Assembly (NCBI GenBank): GCA_964595955.1
Contig: CAZQSF010000059.1
Location: 1 to 24,111 of the forward strand
Reading direction: 5' to 3'
Length of the DNA: 24,111 nucleotides
From: JAJDFU01 sp964595955
GTDB taxonomy: Bacteria; Bacteroidota; Bacteroidia; Chitinophagales; Saprospiraceae
Under the pieces are notes generated by a model. That model made no database searches and was not told where the DNA came from. It saw only the letters and a list, made by a program, of their open reading frames with translations. Every line of letters starts with the position of its first letter. The stretch's first letter is position 1. The position numbers and the translations under genes were made by a program. Positions 1 through 7,067 of this stretch are shown here, piece by piece.

Positions 1-380
1 ACATCCGGGAGCTGGAGCTGGACGACCACGGCCACAAGTACCCCCATCAGCTCAGCGGCGGGCAAAAGCAGCGGGTCAATTTTGGCCGGGCATTGCTCGT
101 AAACCCACGGGTACTGCTGCTGGACGAACCCTTCGGCAAACTGGACGCCCAAACCCGCGCCGCCATGCAGGCGTTATATCAAACCGTAAGCCGGAAGCAC
201 GGCATCACCAGCGTGTTCGTCACCCACGACGTGAAGGAAGCCCTGCTGCTGGGCAACACTTTCGGTCGCCTGGAAGACGGCCACCTCGATCTGTTTTCCA
301 GTACCTTGGACTTCGTCCGGGATCCGCGCAACGGGGTACAGGACGAATTGGATTTCTGGAAAACGATACCCGAAAAATAA
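1..380 (+). CDS. ABC transporter ATP-binding protein, 3' part only
   Basis: The gene runs in from the left edge; the open frame is continuous from base 3, so the ATG lies outside the window and the ttg at 93 is internal. The visible 125 residues carry the ABC signature LSGGQKQR, Walker B with catalytic Glu (LLLDEP), the D-loop (GKLDAQ) and the switch His (VTHD), so the catalytic half is intact. The subunit would hydrolyse ATP at the inner membrane to drive a permease. Sequence style fits the nitrate/sulfonate/taurine or osmoprotectant ATPase group, but substrate cannot be read from this part. The tail after the H-loop is short and has no regulatory domain. A radical SAM gene starts 36 bases after the stop on the same strand, which suggests one operon and that the transported compound may be linked to the radical SAM reaction (inference). 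Confidence 0.9.
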   Translation, partial: IRELELDDHGHKYPHQLSGGQKQRVNFGRALLVNPRVLLLDEPFGKLDAQTRAAMQALYQTVSRKHGITSVFVTHDVKEALLLGNTFGRLEDGHLDLFSSTLDFVRDPRNGVQDELDFWKTIPEK

Positions 381-416
381 GCCGTCGGCCCGCCCGGCCT
401 CTCCAAGCCAATAACC

Positions 417-1370
417 ATGAAGAACGACTTCAACCACATCGAATCCGTGTACTGGGTCTTCACCCAGCTGTGCAACGACGAGTGCGACCACTGCTACAAC
501 CTTTCCGGGCCGCGAGGTGCGCGCATCCCCACGGAGGAATGCCTGGCCATCATCGACAACCTGCCCGAGCGCATGGACCGCCTCATCCTCTCCGGCGGCG
601 AGCCCCTGGCCGACCGCAAGAAACTCTACGCCATCCTGGAACGACTGCAGGAGGTGTACGGCGGCTCGCCCACGCAGATCATGCTGCAGACCAATGGCGA
701 CCTGCTCAACGAAGAGCGCCTGGATGCCCTCATCGAACGGGGCGTCACCCGCTTCGATATTGCCAGCATCGACCGCTACCACAAAAAGGCCGGCGAGCAC
801 CTGGACCGGCTGGCCAGGCTGTTCGATTCGCGGGGCGTGAACGGCGACGACAAGGATCCCCTGGTGGATAAGGCCACCTACCTGCACGGCCATCCGCTCA
901 GCTGGGGCTACTGGGGCGCCACCGAAGACATGTGGCTGGGCGGCAACTGGGCCCGCGGCCGGGCGATGGAGAAGGGCATCTGGAAGCGCGACCCGGAGCA
1001 CAACTTCTGCGCCATCCTCAGTGGGGCACGCAACTTCCTGGGCGGCCACGACGACATCCCCATGGAAGTGAGCATCCAGCTGTGGAAGATCAACCCCTGC
1101 TGCCCGGGCACCCACTACCCCATGGGCGACGCTCGCCGCGAGAAGGTGGCCGATGTGCTGGCTCGCGTCGCCGAACACCCCGTCTTCCAAAAGCTCAACG
1201 AGGGCGACCCCTGGCGCATGGGCGAGCACCTGGGCATATCCGAAGCCGCCGCCAGGGCCCGCACCCGCGAGCTGGAGAACATCTGCCTGTACTGCGACGA
1301 CTTCTTCCGCGAGCACATGCAGGCCTTTAATCCGGATACCTTTGTGGAACTGCCCGTGGTGAGCAAATAA
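417..1370 (+). CDS. Radical SAM protein with C-terminal cysteine clusters
   Basis: The 317-residue protein has the radical SAM [4Fe-4S] motif CX3CX2C (Cys19, Cys23, Cys26; CNDECDHCYN) and the SAM-binding GGE motif near residues 60-62 (LILSGGEPL). It should cleave S-adenosylmethionine to a 5'-deoxyadenosyl radical. Later cysteines at 198, 228, 229, 290 and 293 (NPCCPG and CLYC) resemble ligands for an extra Fe-S cluster of the SPASM/twitch kind, although the spacing does not match the textbook SPASM pattern. The middle is rich in Trp and Gly (LSWGYWGATEDMWLGGNWARG), which is unusual and may form a substrate pocket. It follows the ABC ATPase by 36 bases. The ATG at 417 is the first one in frame and gives a natural N-terminus directly before the radical SAM core. 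Substrate unknown. Confidence 0.85.
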   Translation: MKNDFNHIESVYWVFTQLCNDECDHCYNLSGPRGARIPTEECLAIIDNLPERMDRLILSGGEPLADRKKLYAILERLQEVYGGSPTQIMLQTNGDLLNEERLDALIERGVTRFDIASIDRYHKKAGEHLDRLARLFDSRGVNGDDKDPLVDKATYLHGHPLSWGYWGATEDMWLGGNWARGRAMEKGIWKRDPEHNFCAILSGARNFLGGHDDIPMEVSIQLWKINPCCPGTHYPMGDARREKVADVLARVAEHPVFQKLNEGDPWRMGEHLGISEAAARARTRELENICLYCDDFFREHMQAFNPDTFVELPVVSK

Positions 1371-1502
1371 GGCGCGTTTTTTATATAACCGGCAGCCTTG
1401 CCTCTGATGACCGGCGAAATGCGCGCGGGGTAGTCAAACAGGCAAGCCGGACCGCTATGCTCCCGCACCGGGTTAACCCTGACAATTGCAAAATTTTGTG
1501 GG

Positions 1503-1620
1503 CCCAAATTTGGGTACGAATAACAACAGTAAGTATTGAACTGTATTATTCGTAATTACTTGATTTACGAAATCTTACAATTCGTCAGCCCTTCGGGCGG
1601 AAAATTCGGTGAATTTTCCG
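1503..1620. repeat. Cluster of inverted repeats in a convergent gap
   Basis: The 295-base gap between two converging genes (1371-1665) is AT-rich in its middle and holds no gene that I can support. It contains a perfect 12-bp palindrome CCCAAATTTGGG (1503-1514). Next is a long hairpin with arms TACGAATAA/TTATTCGTA (1515-1523 and 1546-1554) plus an inner stem ACAGT/ACTGT (1526-1530 and 1540-1544). A small GCCC-TTC-GGGC hairpin follows at about 1588-1598. Last is a perfect 10-bp inverted repeat CGGAAAATTC/GAATTTTCCG with a 3-base loop (1598-1607 and 1611-1620). They could act as a two-way terminator for the flanking genes or be the remains of a small mobile element; no T-run follows directly. 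Confidence 0.6.
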
Positions 1621-1665
1621 GGTTAAAGTCCGTCCAATGGTACAGGAAGTGCGCGCCTGCCATGC

Positions 1666-2823
1666 TCATTTGGCTTCCAAAAAATCACTCAAATGCCGCC
1701 AGCTCAGTAATCGACCGCCTTCCAGTTCCCAGTCTTTATCCCCCCCATAAACAACCAGGGGATCTTCAATGGGTATGGTAACGACTTCCCGCCACCAATC
1801 CAGGTTTTTAAAAAACGAACTGGAAAACGACCGGCCGGCCTTCAGTTCTACGGGCAGAAGCCGCCCGCCCAGATCGATGAGGAGGTCGATCTCATGCCCT
1901 TTGTGATCGCGCCAATAATACAGAGGAGGGCGCTCGCCACGGTTGTAAAAGTGTTTGCAGACTTCATTGATTATGAAGTTCTCAAATAAGGCACCCTTTT
2001 GGAAATAGGTATCCAGCGCTTCGATGGTTTTGATTTGCAGAACGGAACAAGCCAAGCCGGTATCATAAAAATACAGTTTGGGTGCCTTGGTGATCCGCTT
2101 CTTGAAATTTCGAAAGTAAGGATTGAGCCGGTAAACGATAAAGGAGGCCTCCAATACGGAGATCCAATTCTGCACCGTAGAGACACTTACTCCCAGGCTA
2201 TTGGCCATATTGCTGTAGTTCACGGTCTGGCCAATGTAGCCGGCACATATCCCCAGGAACCGGAAAAACAGGTTTAGATTCCCGATGTTTTTTATCTGCC
2301 GGACATCGCGTTGCACATAAGTTTCCAAATAATCCGGATAAAAACGGGCCGGTGGTATATCCCGGTCATAAATCCTGGGGTAAAAACCGGTAAAGATCCA
2401 TTCTTCGTAGCTTCTTTCCGCAGGACCTAATTCCGAAAGCGCAAGTGGAAGCAGGTAAAAAAGCGCCGTACGCCCTGCCAAAGACTGGCTTACTTGCTCC
2501 AGCATAAGCAAGTTTTGAGAGCCCGACAGAATAAAACCGGCTTCGGGATTCTCATCCACTACCGTCTGGATGTAAGACAATAAGTCCGGAACCCGCTGGA
2601 CCTCATCGATCACTATACGATGCCCGAAGCGCGCGAAAAGCCCTCGCGGATTGAGACGGACCTGCTCCCGAACGTCAGGGGCCTCCAGCGAAACGTAAGA
2701 CCAGTCCGAAAACATGGCCTTCAACAAGGTGGTTTTCCCGCCTTGCCGCGGCCCGGTTATAGTCAATACGGGATATTTATCGACTATAGCCCGAATCGGA
2801 TCGGCAATTGCTCGCTGGATCAT
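1666..2823 (-). CDS. AAA_14/DUF4143 family ATPase
   Basis: The 385-residue protein is a full-length member of the AAA_14 plus DUF4143 architecture. The N-terminal P-loop ATPase has Walker A GPRQGGKTT (residues 24-32) and Walker B IVIDEVQ (Asp73, Glu74), and a sensor-1-like segment ILSGSQNLLM. A helix-turn-helix-like stretch lies near residues 205-225 (MANSLGVSVSTVQNWI). The C-terminal DUF4143 part ends in a restriction-nuclease-like core, HEIDLLID followed by PVELKAG (Asp and Glu-x-Lys). Such proteins are common in bacteria and archaea, but their role is poorly known. It is divergent from a second protein of the same build at 3054, yet the two differ widely in sequence and are not a recent duplication. 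Its ATG follows an imperfect palindrome (2831-2858). Confidence 0.9.
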   Translation of the reverse strand: MIQRAIADPIRAIVDKYPVLTITGPRQGGKTTLLKAMFSDWSYVSLEAPDVREQVRLNPRGLFARFGHRIVIDEVQRVPDLLSYIQTVVDENPEAGFILSGSQNLLMLEQVSQSLAGRTALFYLLPLALSELGPAERSYEEWIFTGFYPRIYDRDIPPARFYPDYLETYVQRDVRQIKNIGNLNLFFRFLGICAGYIGQTVNYSNMANSLGVSVSTVQNWISVLEASFIVYRLNPYFRNFKKRITKAPKLYFYDTGLACSVLQIKTIEALDTYFQKGALFENFIINEVCKHFYNRGERPPLYYWRDHKGHEIDLLIDLGGRLLPVELKAGRSFSSSFFKNLDWWREVVTIPIEDPLVVYGGDKDWELEGGRLLSWRHLSDFLEAK

Positions 2824-2830
2824 CGAACCA

Positions 2831-2858
2831 AAATTTACACCTAATGTAGTGAAAATTT
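2831..2858. promoter_or_regulatory. Imperfect palindrome upstream of the leftward DUF4143 gene
   Basis: Arms AAATTTACAC (2831-2840) and GTGAAAATTT (2849-2858) match at 9 of 10 positions as an inverted repeat with an 8-base spacer. The site lies seven bases upstream of the start codon of the leftward ATPase (2821-2823). Placement suggests an operator or an mRNA hairpin controlling start-site access. The rest of 2859-2992 is AT-rich with no other signal noted. Confidence 0.4.
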
Positions 2859-2992
2859 ATTTTCCAAAACGAAATCTACACCGCAATATGTGCAAATCAC
2901 AAAGTAGAATGGCAACCCCACAAAAACCTGAGTAAGGTGCTGTCAATCAGACAACAAAGCAGAGCACTGCCCCCAGAAGTCTATTGGAAAAC

Positions 2993-3053
2993 CTAAATTG
3001 CGTCAATGAACTGACGGAATTTAGCTAAATTGCGTCAACGAACTGACGGAATT
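2993..3053. repeat. Two tandem palindromic 29-bp repeats before the rightward DUF4143 gene
   Basis: A 29-base unit occurs twice, at 2993-3021 and 3025-3053, with period 32 and a single difference (t at 3007, c at 3039). Each unit is itself an imperfect palindrome. In copy 1 the arms CTAAATTGCGTCA (2993-3005) and TGACGGAATTTAG (3012-3024) pair at 12 of 13 positions around a 6-base spacer. In copy 2 the right arm ends exactly at the ATG at 3054. This looks like a double operator or tandem hairpins at the start codon. If transcription starts upstream, ribosome access to the ATG would depend on opening copy 2. Confidence 0.65.
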
Positions 3054-4223
3054 ATGGAATTTGCGCCCCGGATTCTTCTCCCAAGACTAAAGCAAGCCTT
3101 GACGCCTAATCGGGTAATCACCTTACTCGGACCGAGGAGGGTAGGCAAAACGGTGCTCCTGAGGAAATGGGCCGGTGAGGTAGACCAGCCTTATCATTTC
3201 TGGAATGGAGAGGATCTGGCTATTCAGGAATCCCTTGCCCGACGGACGGTTACCCACTACCGGTCCCTGATCGGAAACCGAAGCCTGTTGTTCATTGACG
3301 AAGCTCAAAACATCCCGGATATAGGCAAGGTCTTGAAGCTGATGGTGGATGAGATCGAGGGTCTGTCGATTGTGATCACGGGTTCTTCGGCATTGAACAT
3401 CCGGTCCGGAACCGGGGAGCCACTCACCGGACGCCAGAAAACGTTCTATTTATATCCGCTGGCAGAGTCGGAATATCAATTGCTTCTTGGGCCTATCGAG
3501 CGAAAGGAAAGGCTCCGGGAAAGGCTGGTATATGGATGTTACCCGGAGCTCTTACAACTTTCGTCTTACCGGGAAAAAGAATCCTATCTCGTGGAAGTGG
3601 TCCAATCCTATTTACTAAAAGACATCCTGGCCCTGGAAGGCATTCGATACTCCCGAAAGATTTTGGAGTTGCTGCAGCTTATCGCCCTGCAGGTAGGGGC
3701 CGAAGTATCTATGCAAGAACTGGGCCGACAGCTGGGCATCAGCAAAAATACCGTAGAGCGGTACCTGGATCTTCTGACCAAGGTCTTCGTCCTTTACCGG
3801 GTGGGAGGGTTTAGCCGGAATTTGAGGAAGGAGATCACGAAAAGCAGCAAATGGTATTTCTTCGATAATGGAATACGCAATGTGCTGGCCTCTAATTTTA
3901 AACCCATCCACCAGCGGGAGGATATCGGTATGCTGTGGGAAAATTACGCGCTGGCAGAACGCCTGAAATTTCAATCTTACGCCGGCATGCTTTCCTATAA
4001 CTACTTCTGGCGCACCTACGACCAACAAGAAATTGACTGGATCGAGGAACGCGACGGAAGCCTGTATGCCTACGAGCTGAAATGGCGCCCCAAACGAAGG
4101 GTGAATGCTCCCCTTGCCTGGAGAAACGCCTATCCGGATGCGCATTTTGAGCTCATTCACCCGGATAACCTTCTCCAATGGGTTGCTTTGGAAAACCAGA
4201 TTCCTCCATCCGATCAGCCGTAA
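3054..4223 (+). CDS. AAA_14/DUF4143 family ATPase (second, divergent)
   Basis: The 389-residue protein has Walker A GPRRVGKT (residues 26-33), Walker B LLFIDEAQN, sensor-like VITGSSALN, a helix-turn-helix-like segment (LGRQLGISKNTVERYLDLL) and a C-terminal nuclease-like core with QEIDWIEE and YAYELKW (Asp and Glu-x-Lys). This is the AAA_14 plus DUF4143 architecture, as in the gene at 1666-2823, but from a clearly different subfamily. I chose the ATG at 3054; an in-frame TTG at 3030 would add eight residues encoded by the upstream repeat and is less likely. The start abuts the second copy of a tandem palindromic repeat and there is no Shine-Dalgarno sequence. Function unknown; the family is often scattered in accessory regions. 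Confidence 0.9.
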   Translation: MEFAPRILLPRLKQALTPNRVITLLGPRRVGKTVLLRKWAGEVDQPYHFWNGEDLAIQESLARRTVTHYRSLIGNRSLLFIDEAQNIPDIGKVLKLMVDEIEGLSIVITGSSALNIRSGTGEPLTGRQKTFYLYPLAESEYQLLLGPIERKERLRERLVYGCYPELLQLSSYREKESYLVEVVQSYLLKDILALEGIRYSRKILELLQLIALQVGAEVSMQELGRQLGISKNTVERYLDLLTKVFVLYRVGGFSRNLRKEITKSSKWYFFDNGIRNVLASNFKPIHQREDIGMLWENYALAERLKFQSYAGMLSYNYFWRTYDQQEIDWIEERDGSLYAYELKWRPKRRVNAPLAWRNAYPDAHFELIHPDNLLQWVALENQIPPSDQP

Positions 4224-4308
4224 CCCCATACCATTGGAGCGACACAGCCGTTTCGGCAGTTGGCGCACGCGCCTTCTTCCTTTTTTAGTACTATTGCAAA
4301 AAAGATCC

Positions 4309-5337
4309 ATGTATCGATCCCTCTTGCTAAGCCTGTCCCTGCTCTTCTTCCTCGCCTGTGAACCTACGCCGGTGGAGCAGGAAACCACTGCGGAATCCGC
4401 TGAAACCAACGATCCGCTGCCCTCCTGGAACGATACCGAAACGAAGACAGCCCTGACGAATTTCGTCCAAAACACAACCACCGAAGGTTCGCCCGGCTTT
4501 GTGCCCCCGGCAGAGCGCATTGCCGTGTTCGACAACGACGGCACGCTCTGGAGCGAGCAGCCGGCTTATTTCCAGCTTTTATTCGCCATGGACCGGGTGA
4601 AGGCCATGGCCGCAGATCATCCCGAATGGAAAACGACCCAGCCATTTCAGGCTGTCCTGGAAGGGGATATGGACGCCGTGGCCGCCTCGGGGAAAAAGGG
4701 GCTGGCCCAGCTGCTTATGGCCTCCCATGCGGGCATGACCACCACGGAATTCGAAGCCGCCGTCCGCGATTGGATCACCACCGCCCGCCACCCCAAAACC
4801 AGCCGCCTGTATTCGGAGATGGTCTATCAGCCCATGCTGGAGCTGCTGGACTACCTGCGAGCCAACGGCTTCAAGACCTTCATCGTCTCCGGTGGCGGCG
4901 TCGAGTTTATGCGGGTGTTCTCAGAGCGGGTATACGGCATCCCGCCGGAACAGGTGATCGGCTCCAGCATTAAAACCGAGTTTGTCCTCATGGAAAGTGG
5001 TCCCGTGATCCGCCGCCTGCCTGAGCTGGACTTCGTGGACGACGGTCCCGGCAAGCCGGTGGGCATTCACCGCTACATCGGCCGCCGCCCCCTGGCCGCC
5101 TTTGGCAATTCCGACGGCGACCTGCAAATGTTGCAGTGGACAGCCGCCGGGGAGGGCAATCGCTTCTGCCTGCTGGTGCACCATACCGATGCCGATCGGG
5201 AATGGGCCTACGACCGCGATTCCCACATCGGCCGGCTGGAAAAGGCGCTGGACGAAGCGCAGGCTAAAGGCTGGACCGTAGTGGATATGCAGCGGGACTG
5301 GGCCAGGATTTATCCGCCCACTTCCGACGATCAGTAG
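4309..5337 (+). CDS. HAD-family phosphatase lipoprotein
   Basis: I start the gene at the ATG at 4309, because it gives a clean lipoprotein signal (MYRSLLLSLSLLFFLAC) with lipobox Cys17; the open frame further upstream overlaps the previous gene and reads as noise. The 342-residue product has HAD motif I with nucleophile Asp75 and Asp77 (VFDNDGTLW), motif II with Ser194 (FIVSGGG), a possible motif III Lys near 249, and motif IV with Asp269 and Asp271 (AFGNSDGD). It is probably a membrane-anchored phosphatase acting outside the cytoplasm, of the phosphoserine-phosphatase-like type. From memory, such HAD proteins occur beside arylsulfatase and DUF1254 genes, which fits the remnants downstream. 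The substrate is unknown. It looks intact, unlike three of its neighbours. Confidence 0.85.
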   Translation: MYRSLLLSLSLLFFLACEPTPVEQETTAESAETNDPLPSWNDTETKTALTNFVQNTTTEGSPGFVPPAERIAVFDNDGTLWSEQPAYFQLLFAMDRVKAMAADHPEWKTTQPFQAVLEGDMDAVAASGKKGLAQLLMASHAGMTTTEFEAAVRDWITTARHPKTSRLYSEMVYQPMLELLDYLRANGFKTFIVSGGGVEFMRVFSERVYGIPPEQVIGSSIKTEFVLMESGPVIRRLPELDFVDDGPGKPVGIHRYIGRRPLAAFGNSDGDLQMLQWTAAGEGNRFCLLVHHTDADREWAYDRDSHIGRLEKALDEAQAKGWTVVDMQRDWARIYPPTSDDQ

Positions 5338-5439
5338 ACCGTTCATTCCAAACCAGAGGCTCCCCATGATTCCCTGACCAGGCTTACATGTCTGATTTCT
5401 GTCATTGGTAAATGGGGAAGCAAGAACGACCTTTATCGA

Positions 5440-5553
5440 AGCTCCGGAACGGGCCTGTTCTGTGTGGTGATGGGACTGTACAGCCCCCAGGATAAAGCCC
5501 TATCCGGTGATTGGGTGAACCCGCCAGCCGTGAAAGTGAAAAAAGATAGCTGA
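5440..5553 (+). pseudogene. Probable 3' remnant of a DUF1254/DUF1214 gene
   Basis: One frame is open from just after the HAD stop (5338) to a TGA at 5551-5553 but has no plausible start. Its last part reads FCVVMGLYSPQDKALSGDW followed by VNPPAVKVKKDS. I recall this pattern (hydrophobic strand, RLYxP, about 5 residues, L-x-G-x-W-x-PP) as the C-terminus of DUF1214 domains in DUF1254 proteins. If so, only the last 30-40 codons remain and the rest has been deleted. DUF1254 genes often neighbour arylsulfatases, which supports the reading. The match is from memory, not from a search. The bases 5338-5440 show nothing recognisable. Confidence 0.4.
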
Positions 5554-5560
5554 GAAGCAC

Positions 5561-5725
5561 ATGAAAGATAAAACCGGAACGAACCGCTCCGTGCGGATGC
5601 CTATATGGCTGGGTATCCCTATCCTGCTCCTTGCAACCCTCTTTTCCTGCCGGTCGATGGGGCCGAAGACGATCCCCCCGGACGGGTTTAACTACAATGC
5701 CTGGTTCCCGCATCTTCAACAGTAG
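5561..5725 (+). pseudogene. Truncated lipoprotein gene
   Basis: An ATG eight bases after the preceding remnant opens a 54-codon frame. The product has a charged N-terminus, a hydrophobic stretch (WLGIPILLLATLFSC) with lipobox Cys30, then SMGPKTIPPDGFNYN and a sudden stop after AWFPHLQQ. The segment GPKTIPxDxFxYN is the start of the mature part of a larger lipoprotein family that I remember from arylsulfatase/DUF1254 neighbourhoods, where it continues for a few hundred residues. Here it ends after about 10 residues of that domain, so I read it as a 5' fragment. A real tiny lipoprotein is the alternative. The following 260 bases up to 5985 hold no gene I can support. Confidence 0.45.
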
Positions 5726-5985
5726 CAGATCGTAAACATTACGGTAGAAAGCTGTTTTCTTTTTCCGTCGTCTACACGATGACCGGTAGTAGAATTTATA
5801 CTATACTGCATTTATGCGTAGCGCACTAGCTTTGCATTTGCTCCCGCCTTTAGCATGGCAGGATGGACGTTCCATGTACGGCCACTGCAACTGGCTAATC
5901 CTTTTGATAGGGGACCATCAGAGGGTCCAATTCCAAAAAGGGAACGCATCTACGTGTATTTACAATCCTGTAATACCTACCATTT

Positions 5986-6879
5986 ATGAATTTTTACCGC
6001 TTTTGGATGCTTCCGGCACTCCTGCTGGTTGCTACCCTCACCTTCGCCCAGAAAAAGCCGAACATCCTCGTTATCTGGGGTGACGACATTGGTTATTGGA
6101 ACATCAGCCACAACAACCACGGCATGATGGGATACACCACCCCCAACATCGACCGTATCGCCAAAGAGGGCATAACCTTTACCGACTACTACGGGCAGCA
6201 GTCCTGTACTGCCGGGCGGGCTGCCTTCCTGAGCGGCAGCGTACCCGTGCGCTCCGGCATGACCAAGGTGGGCATGCCTGCGGCACCGGAAGGCTGGCAG
6301 AAAAGCGATGTCACCATCGCCGCTGTACTGAAAGGCCAGGGTTATACAACGGGCCTGTTTGGCAAGAACCACCAGGGCGACCGCGACGAGCACCTGCCCA
6401 CCATGCACGGTTTTGACGAGTTTTTCGGCAACCTCTACCACCTCAATGCCGAGGAAGAGCCCGAAAATGAGGACTATCCCGGCGACATGGTTTTGGCCGA
6501 CGGCAAAACCTTCCGCGAGCGCTTCGGGCCCCGTGGGGTCATCCACAGCTGGGCCGACGGCAAGGGCGGCCAGCGCATTGAAGATACCGGCCCCCTGACC
6601 AAAAAACGCATGGAGACCGTGGACGAGGAGACCCTGGCCGAGGCCAAGCGCTGGATCCGCGAGCAGGAAAAGGCCGGCAAGCCCTGGTTCTGCTGGTGGA
6701 ACGGCACCCGCATGCAATTCCGCACCCACGTGAGCGAGGAGAAAATGGCTATGATCAAGGCAAAGAATCCGAATGCAGACGAATACACCGCCGGCATGAT
6801 CGAGCACGACATGCATGTAGGCGAGTTGCTGGCCCTGCTGGACGAACTGGGCATAACCGACAATACCATTGTATATTAA
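5986..6879 (+). pseudogene. Arylsulfatase, N-terminal fragment (interrupted gene)
   Basis: The first 297 codons encode a secreted sulfatase: signal peptide MNFYRFWMLPALLLVATLTFAQ, metal-binding Asp33 and Asp34 (WGDDIGY), and the formylglycine motif C-T-A-G-R at residues 74-78 (QQSCTAGRAAFLSG), a Cys-type sulfatase needing oxidation of Cys74. The frame stops at TAA 6877-6879, formed by the left end of an inserted element. The next expected residues, STDNG with the metal-binding Asp-Asn, are found only after the insert, at 7074. Removing the insert and one target duplicate restores a 526-residue protein, a normal size for the family. The fragment alone lacks essential metal ligands and should be inactive. 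The insertion looks recent, because both halves remain free of other lesions. Confidence 0.85.
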
Positions 6880-7067
6880 CGTGAGGTTGGGCATGGCAGA
6901 TTTCGTAAGGTGATGGTAGTCAGGGCCCAACCTCCCGGTAGAGGGTAGCAGGTAGAGGGTATAGGGACGTCAGCATGTCTTACTAGCATTCTACAATCTA
7001 GCTTCTACAACCTGAGGTTTTGACATTCATCAATTTAGCGACTAGCTTCAACTCCAACCTCACGTTA
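6877..7067. mobile_element. MITE-like non-coding insertion in the arylsulfatase gene
   Basis: A short element splits the sulfatase. Its ends are a perfect 14-bp inverted repeat, TAACGTGAGGTTGG (6877-6890) and CCAACCTCACGTTA (7054-7067). The boundary is ambiguous. With these ends the target duplication is TAT (6874-6876 and 7068-7070). Trimming two bases per side gives a 187-bp element (6879-7065) with 12-bp ends and a 7-bp duplication TATATTA (6872-6878 and 7066-7072). It carries no significant open frame and must have been mobilised in trans. Internally the sequence GAGGTTGGGC (6883-6892) pairs with GCCCAACCTC (6925-6934), and GGTAGAGGGTA occurs twice near 6938-6961. A diverged inverted copy lies at about 20397-20550, so it belongs to a repeat family. 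Confidence 0.88.

Noticed and set aside
174..1316. 380-codon open frame on the - strand opposite the radical SAM gene
   Set aside because: It is antisense to a gene with clear catalytic motifs, and its product is an Ala/Val/Gly/His-rich string without domain features, typical of high-GC shadow frames.
3030..3053. TTG start eight codons before the ATG of the second DUF4143 gene
   Set aside because: The extra codons are encoded by the palindromic repeat, and the ATG gives a typical N-terminus for the family.
4105..4308. Upstream extension of the HAD lipoprotein frame
   Set aside because: It overlaps the preceding gene, and the ATG at 4309 starts a clear lipoprotein signal peptide.
5827..5834. 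TAGCTTTG match to a -7 promoter box before the sulfatase
   Set aside because: No TTG-type -33 box at a suitable distance was found, and it lies about 150 bases from the ATG.
5977..6930. 317-codon - strand frame opposite the sulfatase
   Set aside because: It lies opposite a recognisable sulfatase and runs across the MITE boundary; composition is that of a shadow frame.
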